Source of the DNA: Bacillota bacterium
GTDB taxonomy: Bacteria > Macinerneyibacteriota > Macinerneyibacteria > Macinerneyibacteriales > DSCS01
Direction of reading: 5' to 3'
NCBI GenBank assembly: GCA_011048995.1
Contig: DSCS01000004.1
Location: forward strand, 1 to 42,293
DNA: 42,293 nt
Shown here piece by piece: positions 15,994 through 23,803 of the stretch. The stretch's first letter is position 1. Every line of letters starts with the position of its first letter. The notes beneath the pieces were generated by a model. The model worked only from the letters and a program-made list of their open reading frames with translations, was not told where the DNA came from and did not search any database. The translations under genes and the position numbers were made by a program.

Positions 15994-18648
15994 ATGGATG
16001 AGAAAGGCCTGGCTCTTCCTTCCTTTATGTCTTATTTCGTGGATCTCTCTCCGGATCCTTTCTGTATTACCGATAACAACGGACGGCTTCTTCGTGTCAA
16101 CAAAAGATGGGAAGATTCCTTCGGAGCTTTGAAGCAGAAGATGGAAGAATCTCTTTTGACGGATGATGTCCATCCCGATGATAAAGAGAAAACAGCATCA
16201 GTTCTTTCCATGTTAAGCCCGGATTGCTCCACGTCATCTCTCATTAACCGTTTTCGGCATCAAAAGAGTGGCTATCGCTGGACAGAGTGGCGGTTGCTGT
16301 TTCATGAGGGTTTCATTTCCGCATCAGCCAGAGATATCAATGCCCATATAGAATCCCATGAAGAATTGCAGTGTTTCAGGGATGTCCTGGACAGCAGCTT
16401 AAATGAGATCTACCTGGCCCATGCCGACACATTCACTTTTTCTTTTGTCAGTGCCGGTGCACTGGCGAATTTGGGGTATCGGTTAGAAGAGATGTATGCA
16501 ATGACGCCATTTGACATTAATGCCCCTGATCAAAAAAAGGATTTGGAATCGCTTTTTAAACGTCTGAAAGGGGGAGATGCGAAAAAGTTGCTCTTTGAGA
16601 CAGAGCATTATCGAAAAGACGGCTCGGCCTATCCCGCTGAAGTCTATTTGCAATATATTTCCGAAGGGGACAGGGCCTTTTTTCTGGGGGTTGTCCTGGA
16701 TGTCACAGAAAAGAGACAATGGAAAAAATCTCTGGAGGAGAGTGAAGAGCGTTATCGACGCCTCACAGAGCAGGCTCTTGACATTATTTACCGTATTGAA
16801 CTCATCCCTGAAAGGCGATTTGTCTACATTAATCCGGCTGTTGAGAGGATAACGGGATATACGCCTGAAGAGCATTACAGGGATCCGGATCTGGGTTTAA
16901 AAATCGTTTTCGAAGAAGACCGGCCGTTGTTGGAAGCTGCCTTAAAATCAAATGATATCTTCAGCCGGCCTCTTCGGGTAAGGTGGAAGACCAAAAAAAA
17001 GCAGATCATCTGGACAGAACAGCATAATGTCCCTTTATATGATTCGGAGGGAAAACTTATAGCCATTGAAGGGATCGCACGGGATGTGACTGACCGCATG
17101 GAAATGCTCGAGGCCCTGAATAATGAGAAAAAACGGCTTGAAGTGACCCTTTTCAGTATAGGGGATGCCGTTATTGCCGCTGATAAACAGGGGCGCATAA
17201 CATTAATCAACCCGGTGGCAGAACATCTCTTGGGTGTGCTTCGTAAAGATGTCTTGGGGTCACCTGTGGATGATTATGTCATTATCGTCGATGAGGAGAC
17301 CCGTGAGCCTGTAACAAGTCCTGTCACAGATGTGATTCAAACCTGTAAAGCGGTAGAGTTAAGGCCACCCTGTTGCCTGATCAACAGTGAGGGAGAACAG
17401 AAGCTTATTGAATCGGGAGCTTACCCGATTAAAAATGAAGATGGCCTTTTAACAGGGGTTGTGATGATCTTTCGGGATATATCTCAAAAGTGGGCCATTC
17501 AGGAGCATTTGATCAAGACTCAACGGCTGGAATCCCTGGGCCTTCTTGCAGCACGGATCGCTCATGATTTCAATAATCTATTAAGCGGGCTCTTCGGCTA
17601 TGTGGAGATTGCCGCGGGGGCGGTGAGGCTGGGTGATCGGGATAAAGGATTAGCATATTTGGAAAAGGCCGCAGGGGTGTACAGCCGCATGAAAGGTCTC
17701 ACAGGGAAATTTTTAACTTTCTCTAAAGGAGGAGGGCCCGTCAGAGAAAAAGGGGATTTGTCTCTGTTGATCCGAGAGGTTTTAAAAAACTCCTTAAAAG
17801 AGGAAAAGGTGTCCGTTGAGTTTCGAGTCGATTCTGATCTGCAGCCTTGTGATTTCGATGAAGGCCAGATCCGTCAGGTGTTGACTAATATTGTTTTAAA
17901 TGCTGTGGAAGCGATGAAGGGGAAAGGGGAGTTGAAGGTTGAAGGTTCGAATCTTTCCGTCGATACGGACTCTCCGCTCCCCCTGACTCCCGGGCCTTAT
18001 ATTGCTGTACGTATCAGTGACAACGGGGAGGGGATCCCTTCTCATTATATCAAAAAAATATTCGACCCCTTTTTCACCACAAAGAAGAACGGAAGCGGAT
18101 TGGGGTTGGCCACGGGCTATTCAGTCGTGAGACAGCATGGTGGAGACATTCAGGCCGAGTCTGTTTTGGGGGAAGGAACAGCGGTCACAGTTTATCTGCC
18201 TGCCTCCTTCGGGCCGGTTGAAAAAAAGAATACGGATCAAGAGGAACTATTCTGTGGCCGGGGAAGAGCCTTGGTGCTTGATGACGAAGAATTTGTGCGT
18301 GAAGTGACGGCAGAAATGCTTCAGAACTTTGGCTTTGTGGTCGATGAAGCTGAAGAGGGAGGGCGTGCGCTCCGCATGATCAAAGCCGCTGCGGAAAAGG
18401 CTGACTCCTATTCATTGATCATTGCCGATTTGACTATTCCTTCAGGCCGGGGAGGGAAGGAAATCATCGATGAGATTCGTGTTGTGGATCCGGATGTCGC
18501 TGTTGTGGTTTCCACAGGGTATTCCGATGACCCCGTTTTAAATCATCCTCAAAATTACGGTTTTTCGGCAGGTCTGCATAAACCCTTTACGACAGAAGAG
18601 CTTAGCCGTGTCCTTAAAGCGGTTTTTCTTCAAGAGGATGGATCGTGA
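15994..18648 (+). CDS. Soluble multi-PAS hybrid histidine kinase with receiver domain
   Basis: The protein has 884 residues and no membrane segments. Four PAS-like domains come in order at about 8-110, 125-245, 255-370 and 380-495; typical ends are VVLDVTEKRQ, IARDVTDRME and MIFRDISQK. A HisKA domain follows with phospho-acceptor H524 in RIAHDFNNLLSG. The HATPase domain has an N-box in NIVLNAVEAM, a G1 box in DNGEGI, and FDPFFTTK and GSGLGLATGY. A C-terminal receiver (about 755-880) keeps VLDDEE, phospho-acceptor D812 in IADLTIP, the Ser/Thr in STGYS and Lys in HKPF. All catalytic residues look intact, so this should be an active cytoplasmic sensor. It could respond to redox or a small ligand. 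It ends 19 bases inside the convergent hydE gene. Confidence 0.93.
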   Translation: MDEKGLALPSFMSYFVDLSPDPFCITDNNGRLLRVNKRWEDSFGALKQKMEESLLTDDVHPDDKEKTASVLSMLSPDCSTSSLINRFRHQKSGYRWTEWRLLFHEGFISASARDINAHIESHEELQCFRDVLDSSLNEIYLAHADTFTFSFVSAGALANLGYRLEEMYAMTPFDINAPDQKKDLESLFKRLKGGDAKKLLFETEHYRKDGSAYPAEVYLQYISEGDRAFFLGVVLDVTEKRQWKKSLEESEERYRRLTEQALDIIYRIELIPERRFVYINPAVERITGYTPEEHYRDPDLGLKIVFEEDRPLLEAALKSNDIFSRPLRVRWKTKKKQIIWTEQHNVPLYDSEGKLIAIEGIARDVTDRMEMLEALNNEKKRLEVTLFSIGDAVIAADKQGRITLINPVAEHLLGVLRKDVLGSPVDDYVIIVDEETREPVTSPVTDVIQTCKAVELRPPCCLINSEGEQKLIESGAYPIKNEDGLLTGVVMIFRDISQKWAIQEHLIKTQRLESLGLLAARIAHDFNNLLSGLFGYVEIAAGAVRLGDRDKGLAYLEKAAGVYSRMKGLTGKFLTFSKGGGPVREKGDLSLLIREVLKNSLKEEKVSVEFRVDSDLQPCDFDEGQIRQVLTNIVLNAVEAMKGKGELKVEGSNLSVDTDSPLPLTPGPYIAVRISDNGEGIPSHYIKKIFDPFFTTKKNGSGLGLATGYSVVRQHGGDIQAESVLGEGTAVTVYLPASFGPVEKKNTDQEELFCGRGRALVLDDEEFVREVTAEMLQNFGFVVDEAEEGGRALRMIKAAAEKADSYSLIIADLTIPSGRGGKEIIDEIRVVDPDVAVVVSTGYSDDPVLNHPQNYGFSAGLHKPFTTEELSRVLKAVFLQEDGS

Positions 18649-19733
18649 TTTTTCAGGCGATTATGAAAGTGGGGACTGTCTCCCCAGGCATCATAATGGA
18701 CTTCTTCGCCTAAGGCCCTGACGGTTTTTTCAAGATTTTGGCGTTGCACAAAGGCATTTTCATCCATTCCCGGTTTATTTTGATAAAGTTGATATCCCGT
18801 CCGGTAAGCTAAATCCGTGACATTAGGCATAATAATATTAGCTCCGGCCCGTAAGCCCATTTCACGCCCTGTGGGCGAGAGGGCCTGAAGGGCGGTGGTC
18901 GCGGCGATGTTGATATCCTTCATGACGATCCTCACGGCGGCGATCATCTTCAATCCCAAAGAGAGCTGTCTGACAGGATCAAAACCTGCGGTTTCGGAGA
19001 ATAGAGGAGTCTGGTTATGAGGGATATAAGGCCCCATACCCACCATATCGGCGTCAGCCTCTTTGAGAAAAAGGACATCTCCGGCCATATCATCGATTGT
19101 CTGTCCCGGAACGCCGATGAGAAATCCTGTGCCGACCTGATATCCGCTATCACGCAATGAATGAAGGCATTGCTTCCTCTTTTCCCAGGAATGCCCCGCC
19201 GGGTGAATTTTGGAATAAAGCGCAGGGTTCGAAGTCTCTATTCGGAGCAAGTAGCGATGTGCTCCTGCTTCAAACCAGCGTTTGTAGGTTTCCAAACTTT
19301 GCTCTCCAACAGAAAGGGTAATGCCCAGCCGTCCTTGAGAAAGGTCCTTGATCTTTATAAGCAACCGCTCTATTTTATCCACAAAGGCCGCATCGCTGCG
19401 TTCCCCTGATTGAAGGACGAGGGAGCCGTAGTGATTATCATGACACCACCGGGCTTCGCGGAGGATCTCTTCATCCGTCAATTCATACCGTGTCACGTTT
19501 GAGTTGCTTTTACGTATTCCGCAATAGTAGCAATCCTTTGTACAAATATTTGAAAATTCGATGATTCCGCGAAAATAGACAATACGTCCGACTTCACGTG
19601 ATTTGATGTGATACGCATAACGGAAAAGGTCCTGCTCTTCTTTCGGTGTAAGGGGAGATAAAATTCTTTTCAGATCAGACAGTTGAGGCTCATGTTCAAG
19701 TCTTTTTAATACACTAAGAAAAGAATTTCCCAT
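18630..19733 (-). CDS. hydE: HydE, radical SAM H-cluster maturase
   Basis: I take ATG 19733 (367 residues), which follows GGGAAGG, instead of an upstream TTG. The radical SAM motif is CTKDCYYC (C64, C68, C71), with the HydE-typical IEFSN before it and GIRKSN after it. Further family features are LQSGE, TLSVGE, ETSNPALYSKIHP and GMGPYIPHNQTPL. HydE works with HydG and HydF to assemble the dithiolate bridge of the [FeFe] H-cluster. The optional C-terminal auxiliary-cluster cysteines are absent, as in many HydE proteins. The gene is distant from the hydrogenase operon and converges on the hybrid kinase gene with a 19-base overlap. Confidence 0.94.
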   Translation of the reverse strand: MGNSFLSVLKRLEHEPQLSDLKRILSPLTPKEEQDLFRYAYHIKSREVGRIVYFRGIIEFSNICTKDCYYCGIRKSNSNVTRYELTDEEILREARWCHDNHYGSLVLQSGERSDAAFVDKIERLLIKIKDLSQGRLGITLSVGEQSLETYKRWFEAGAHRYLLRIETSNPALYSKIHPAGHSWEKRKQCLHSLRDSGYQVGTGFLIGVPGQTIDDMAGDVLFLKEADADMVGMGPYIPHNQTPLFSETAGFDPVRQLSLGLKMIAAVRIVMKDINIAATTALQALSPTGREMGLRAGANIIMPNVTDLAYRTGYQLYQNKPGMDENAFVQRQNLEKTVRALGEEVHYDAWGDSPHFHNRLKNHDPSS

Positions 19734-19828
19734 AACCGCCTTCCCTTTTTTCAACCATAGCGTCAGGCAGAAGAAAAATCAAGAAATATATTATAGCCAA
19801 GCTAACAATATAGGATCTTTCTCTGTAA

Positions 19829-19857
19829 TTGACGCCTCTTTCCTTCTATGATACTCT
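19829..19857 (+). promoter_or_regulatory. Predicted promoter of cupin-rlmB operon
   Basis: TTGACG (19829-19834) and TACTCT (19852-19857) are 17 bases apart, with a strong AAGGAGG site (19871-19877) downstream. Confidence 0.5.
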
Positions 19858-19882
19858 CGGAATGTATGAAAAGGAGGTCATG

Positions 19883-20275
19883 ATGATCGTCAAAGGATAT
19901 CAGGATGTCCCTGAACAGAAAGTTGAAACGGAAGGAGCAGCGAAAGCCTGGATCCGCTGGCTTGTTTCCGATAAAGAAGGAGCTCCTTGTTTTGCAATGC
20001 GGCAGTTCCGCCTTGAACAGGGAGGGCATACGCCGTTTCACAGCCATGAATGGGAGCATGAGATGTATGTCCTTCAAGGTGAAGGCAAAGTTGTCTCTTC
20101 AGAAGGAGAACAACCCTTATCCCCGGGAGTCTTTATGTTTATTCCCCCCGGTGAATGGCATCAATTCAAAAATACAGGCAAAAGTGAACTTCAATTTTTG
20201 TGCATGATCCCTTTGCCCGGCAGGTGTTCAGCCGAAAACAGCAAATCTCAAAAAAAGAAAAAGAATTCATGCTGA
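19883..20275 (+). CDS. Small single-domain cupin protein
   Basis: The 130-residue protein (ATG 19883, five bases after AAGGAGG; ATG 19880 is also in frame but too close) is a classic cupin. Motif 1 reads HSHEWEHEMYVLQGEG with metal ligands HxH and Glu. Motif 2 reads PPGEWHQFKN with the last His ligand. The C-terminal tail is Lys-rich. Such proteins bind a metal and may be sugar isomerases, dioxygenases or small-ligand binders; the substrate is not evident. It overlaps the start of the next gene (rRNA/tRNA methyltransferase) by seven bases, so they are co-translated. Confidence 0.85.
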   Translation: MIVKGYQDVPEQKVETEGAAKAWIRWLVSDKEGAPCFAMRQFRLEQGGHTPFHSHEWEHEMYVLQGEGKVVSSEGEQPLSPGVFMFIPPGEWHQFKNTGKSELQFLCMIPLPGRCSAENSKSQKKKKNSC

Positions 20276-20970
20276 TCTGCGGAAAGAATACCGTTACGGA
20301 GACATTACGCCTGTCTCCTCATCTGATCAGAAAAATATACCTTATACCGGGGAAAGAAAGCGATATTCCTGCCGCCTTTCAGGATAAAGTTGAATTTCGC
20401 CGAAAGGATTATTTCGAAGCACAGTTTAAAAGGGGGCATCATCAGGGTTTTGCTGCCGAAATTGCATCTCCCGTTTTGCAGGATACCGGTTATCTGCATG
20501 AGATCATGGGACCTTCCGCGTTCTTCCTTCTTTTAGACGGAATTCAGGACCCTATGAATCTGGGGAGTATTTTACGGACCGCATACGGATTAAAGGTGGA
20601 TGCTGTTGTTTTGACAGCCCACGGGGCTGCTCCTTTGACGCCAGCTGTTTTCTCCGCTTCATCGGGCTATGCTGCGGCGATCCCTCTGGTCATCATGAAA
20701 AACCCTGCTCATCATATCAAAGAATTGAAAAAAGAAGGCCTTTGGGTTGTTTCAGCCCACATGAAGGGAGAAGCCGAATTGGGAAGAGACAAAATGGCAT
20801 TGCCGTTTCCTCTTCTTCTTTGTATGGGCAGTGAAGGAAGCGGCATCAGGCATACCTTTATCAAAGAATCTGATTTTTCACTCAGGATTCCTCAAAGGGA
20901 GGGGTTTGATTCTTATAATGTCAGTGTTGCTGCGGCCCTTTTGATGTGGGAGCTGAGCCGCCTACGATAA
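20269..20970 (+). CDS. SpoU-family RNA 2'-O-methyltransferase (RlmB/TrmH-like)
   Basis: With ATG 20269, which lies in the cupin stop region (ATGCTGA), the protein has 233 residues, matching RlmB. It has an N-terminal L30e-like substrate-binding part beginning MLICGKNTVTETL. The SPOUT knot then shows motif 1 DPMNLGSILRTA, motif 2 LCMGSEGSGI and motif 3 IPQREGFDSYNVSVAAALLMWE. The enzyme methylates ribose 2'-OH in 23S rRNA (G2251 in E. coli RlmB) or in tRNA. A longer frame from 20200 exists but would overlap the cupin by 76 bases and adds no conserved sequence. The 3' end overlaps the convergent NtrC-like gene by nine bases. Confidence 0.9.
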   Translation: MLICGKNTVTETLRLSPHLIRKIYLIPGKESDIPAAFQDKVEFRRKDYFEAQFKRGHHQGFAAEIASPVLQDTGYLHEIMGPSAFFLLLDGIQDPMNLGSILRTAYGLKVDAVVLTAHGAAPLTPAVFSASSGYAAAIPLVIMKNPAHHIKELKKEGLWVVSAHMKGEAELGRDKMALPFPLLLCMGSEGSGIRHTFIKESDFSLRIPQREGFDSYNVSVAAALLMWELSRLR

Positions 20971-22299
20971 GCCGTAACGCTTAATTTTATTATAGAGGGT
21001 GCTTCTGGCGATTCCCAGAATACGGGCCGCTTCTTTTTTGTTTCCGCGGGTGGTCTTTAATGCTTTCCGGATCGCTTCTTTTTCATGTTCTTCGAGAGCC
21101 CTTAGCGGGGAGTCCGCTCTCTTTACACGGGGGGAGTGAGATTGCGTTTTATTTTTGATACTTTCCGGAATAAGGTCATCGGTGATCAAATGTTTCTTTG
21201 TCAATATAACAAAGGATTCAATGAGGTTTTTTAATTCACGGACATTCCCCGGCCAGAAATACTCTGTCAGGATGTCTTTGACTTTATGAGAAAACCCTTC
21301 GACTTCTTTTGCATATTTTTGTTTAAAAATATGCAAAAAGTGCTCGGAGAGGAGAAGGATATCTTCAGGGCGTTGCCGCAGAGGAGGAAGAGTCACCGAA
21401 ATCACATTCAGCCGGTAATAGAGATCATCTCTGAAAAGCCCCCGGCTCATGAGTTCTTCAAGCGGCTGATTTGTGGCAGAGATCACCCGGACATCAGCCT
21501 GCCGTTTCTGATGGCCTCCCAGCCGTTCGACTGCTTTTTCCTGCAGCACCCGTAGGACTTTGGCCTGAAGGGAAAGGGCCATGTCGCCGATTTCGTCCAA
21601 CAGAAGTGTTCCATTGTGGGCATATTCAAATTTTCCTTCTTTCGAGGTTGCTGCCCCGGAAAAAGCGCCTTTTTCATACCCGAACAGCTCTGATTCAAGA
21701 AGTGTTTCGGGTAAAGCGGCACAATTAATCGTAACCATTTTTTCGTTTTTCCGTCGACTTAACCGGTGAATAAGCCCGGCTATGATTTCTTTTCCCGTTC
21801 CGGTCTCCCCGCGAAGAAGCACAGAGGCATCGGTGGGAGCCACTTGCCTGACAAGTTCATATACGGCTTCCATTTTTGGCGAAGCGGAAAGGAATTCCCC
21901 GTCCCGGATAAGAGGTGAGGAGGGGGGATTCAGTGAGGACAAGGAGTCGTGGGGAAAAAGTGTTGTCAGCAGTTCCTCAGCAGAAAAGGGTTTTTTGATA
22001 ATCTTAAGAGAAGATCGGCGGGAAACGGTTTTTAAAGCCTCCTGAGGAAAAGGGGAGAGGATAAGAGGAGACAGGAGGGGGTAATGCTTGTGGCACCATT
22101 GGAGAACGGTTTCCAGTTTTTCCATACCAAAATTAAGATCGATGATGATATGTCTGATTTCACGGGGTGGGGGCGAGGGGTCGGAAAGCGTATAAAGCGG
22201 GAGAAGAAGGGCTCCTTCTCTTTCCAGAAGGGGCCGGAGAAAGAGGTTGTCGTTTTCATTTCGGGTTATGAGGAGAATCGTTTTTGCAGGGTCAGGCAT
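20962..22299 (-). CDS. NtrC-family sigma54 activator with degenerate receiver
   Basis: Start ATG 22299 follows GGAGGTGA and gives 445 residues. The N-terminal receiver-like domain (1-115) keeps the central Asp in IIIDLNFG and a Lys in IKKPFS. The acidic pair after the first strand is lost: ILLITRNEN stands where VVDDE is expected. The AAA+ domain is intact, with Walker A GETGTGKE, ESELFGYEKGAFSGA (a GAFSGA variant of the sigma54-contact loop GAFTGA), Walker B LLLDEIGDM and R-fingers in LFRDDLYYRLNV. A Fis-type helix-turn-helix ends the protein. It should activate sigma54 promoters, but control by ordinary phosphorylation is doubtful. It is translated from the same message as the kinase-like gene upstream, with an eight-base overlap. 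Confidence 0.92.
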   Translation of the reverse strand: MPDPAKTILLITRNENDNLFLRPLLEREGALLLPLYTLSDPSPPPREIRHIIIDLNFGMEKLETVLQWCHKHYPLLSPLILSPFPQEALKTVSRRSSLKIIKKPFSAEELLTTLFPHDSLSSLNPPSSPLIRDGEFLSASPKMEAVYELVRQVAPTDASVLLRGETGTGKEIIAGLIHRLSRRKNEKMVTINCAALPETLLESELFGYEKGAFSGAATSKEGKFEYAHNGTLLLDEIGDMALSLQAKVLRVLQEKAVERLGGHQKRQADVRVISATNQPLEELMSRGLFRDDLYYRLNVISVTLPPLRQRPEDILLLSEHFLHIFKQKYAKEVEGFSHKVKDILTEYFWPGNVRELKNLIESFVILTKKHLITDDLIPESIKNKTQSHSPRVKRADSPLRALEEHEKEAIRKALKTTRGNKKEAARILGIARSTLYNKIKRYGLS

Positions 22300-23410
22300 C
22301 GTTGTGTTCACCTCCATAGGGGAGAGATGGCTGGCTCTCTTCACGAAGTGGCAGCAAAGCTGTTACCCGGCTTATTTCTCCAGGCCGGCTTTTTATATTC
22401 AGGGAGCCTAAGTGATGTGCAAAGATATGGGCGGCCAGGGATAATCCCATCTCTGAAGGTCTTTCCCGTGAAGGGAACAAGGGGTCGAAGAGAGAATATA
22501 ACTCGTCACGGAAAAGGCCTCCTCCCTCATAAGAAACAGAACAAGAAAAGAAATCTTTATCTGAAGAAGTCTCAATAAGGAGCTGCCCGCCCTCAGGACT
22601 CTCTTCGATAGCAAAATCGAGCATTTGACTGAAAGCCTGTTCGATGCTTTCGGAGTTACCGAAGATATTTCTCTCCTTTGATGTCATATTCCAATCCAGC
22701 CGGAGAGATTTCTCTTCCACTTTGAATTGGCGGCCCCGGATGACACGGCGCAGCACCTTGTCCGGGGGAAAACGCCGAAAGACATGGGGATTGGAAATAA
22801 AAGTAAGGGCGAGATCACTCAGAGTCTTTTCTGTTTTTCGCAGGTCTTTTTCAATGATTTCCATCTGTCGGGCCGATGTCGCAGCAATATCACGGGGAAG
22901 AAGGTCCAGAAAAAGGCGAAAACGCGTCAGCGAATCATTGATTTCAGCGTTAAGAAGATTAACCAGATGGCCTGTGGATTGCAAGTTATCCACCAAAAGA
23001 CGCCGGGTGCGATAAATATCAGTCACATCCCTGATAAAGACATAAATTAATTCTTCGGTCTGATCAGGCTCGATGATCAAATGAAGCATAGAGTGACCAT
23101 GCTCCAGGATTTTACTTTCCGTGTAAGAAGCTTCATTCGAAGTCGAGAAGGGCCGGCTTCCGTCAGAGAGAGTCAGACGGGAAATATTTTTTTGCTCAGG
23201 AGAAAGGCCCAGGAGAGATTTTCCCTTTTCATTGGAAAAAAGAAGTGAACCGTTACAGGTGAGTATAAGGACTCCCTGAGAAATATGGTCGAGGAGATGG
23301 ATAAGACGCGTATACTCTTTTTGCATTGAGCGCATGATTTTTTGAATATTCTCTTTTGAGAGGTGATCGAATTTCTCATCAATGAAGAGAGAGAATTTCC
23401 CTTTATCCAT
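22292..23410 (-). CDS. PAS-containing histidine-kinase-like protein lacking catalytic residues
   Basis: I use ATG 23410 (372 residues) because a consensus promoter ends seven bases upstream. A PAS domain (about 40-130) is followed by a dimerisation helix and a HATPase-like domain. At the phospho-acceptor position the motif HEINxPL reads AEINDSL, so the His is Ala (residue 155). The N-box (QMLDFAIEES) lacks its Asn, and the G1 box reads YEGGGL instead of DxGxGI. FDPLFPSRERPSEMGLSLAA still shows the F and G2 region shape. The fold is therefore retained while autophosphorylation and probably ATP binding are lost. It overlaps the NtrC-like gene and likely controls it by binding. Cytoplasmic. Confidence 0.87.
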   Translation of the reverse strand: MDKGKFSLFIDEKFDHLSKENIQKIMRSMQKEYTRLIHLLDHISQGVLILTCNGSLLFSNEKGKSLLGLSPEQKNISRLTLSDGSRPFSTSNEASYTESKILEHGHSMLHLIIEPDQTEELIYVFIRDVTDIYRTRRLLVDNLQSTGHLVNLLNAEINDSLTRFRLFLDLLPRDIAATSARQMEIIEKDLRKTEKTLSDLALTFISNPHVFRRFPPDKVLRRVIRGRQFKVEEKSLRLDWNMTSKERNIFGNSESIEQAFSQMLDFAIEESPEGGQLLIETSSDKDFFSCSVSYEGGGLFRDELYSLFDPLFPSRERPSEMGLSLAAHIFAHHLGSLNIKSRPGEISRVTALLPLREESQPSLPYGGEHNDA

Positions 23411-23417
23411 ACTTTTT

Positions 23418-23445
23418 ATTATACGGAAGAGCCTTAAAGTGTCAA
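23418..23445 (-). promoter_or_regulatory. Consensus promoter of kinase-like/NtrC operon, leaderless
   Basis: On the minus strand, perfect TTGACA (23445-23440) and perfect TATAAT (23423-23418) are 16 bases apart. The ATG at 23410 starts eight bases after the last -10 base, so the transcript should have almost no leader and no ribosome binding site. Confidence 0.85.
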
Positions 23446-23508
23446 TTGAAAGTCCGCCTCCGGGCAAAGCCTGCAACATGTTTTTTTTGACAGGAGCCAT
23501 GAAACATA

Positions 23509-23537
23509 TTGACAAAAAAAAGGGGGTATGTTAATAT
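23509..23537 (+). promoter_or_regulatory. Promoter of the tRNA operon
   Basis: TTGACA (23509-23514) and TAATAT (23532-23537) are 17 bases apart. A run of C (CCCCCCG) follows the -10 box directly, a GC-rich discriminator typical of stringently controlled stable-RNA promoters. GGGGG before and CCCCC after the -10 box also form an inverted repeat. Confidence 0.8.
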
Positions 23538-23554
23538 CCCCCCGTCGTGAGAAA

Positions 23555-23627
23555 GCGGGTGTAGCTCAGTTGGTAGAGCACTACGTTGCCAACGTAGATG
23601 TCGCCGGTCCGAGTCCGGTCACCCGCT
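23555..23627 (+). tRNA. tRNA-Gly(GCC)
   Basis: A complete cloverleaf: acceptor GCGGGTG pairs with CACCCGC, the D-arm is GCTCAGTTGGTAGAGC, the anticodon loop is TTGCCAA (GCC), and the T-arm is GCCGGTCCGAGTCCGGT. U73 is the discriminator. CCA is not encoded and must be added after transcription. Confidence 0.97.
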
Positions 23628-23643
23628 TTTTTTTTATTATGAT

Positions 23644-23715
23644 GGCAACGTAGCCAAGTGGTAAGGCAGTGGTCTGCAAAACCACTATTCACCGGTTCGA
23701 ATCCGGTCGTTGCCT
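23644..23715 (+). tRNA. tRNA-Cys(GCA)
   Basis: Acceptor GGCAACG pairs with CGTTGCC, the anticodon loop is CTGCAAA (GCA), and the T-arm is CCGGTTCGAATCCGG. U73 is the discriminator. CCA is not encoded. Only two bases separate it from the next tRNA. Confidence 0.97.
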
Positions 23716-23717
23716 TT

Positions 23718-23803
23718 GCCTGGGTGGCGGAAGTGGTAGACGCATCGGACTTAAAATCCGGTGGCAATTCTTTGCCGTGTCGGTTCGAGTCCGACCCTAG
23801 GCA
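23718..23803 (+). tRNA. tRNA-Leu(TAA)
   Basis: An 86-base class II tRNA with a long variable arm (GTGGCAATTCTTTGCCGT). Acceptor GCCTGGG pairs with CCTAGGC including one G-T pair. The anticodon loop is CTTAAAA (TAA) and the discriminator is A. Seven T follow directly. Its last seven bases overlap the 3' end of the convergent CorC-like gene. Confidence 0.97.

Noticed and set aside
23531-23767. 78-residue minus-strand ORF
   Set aside because: It is the antisense of the tRNA genes; such translated tRNA shadows (GDRTRTGD type) are a known annotation artefact.
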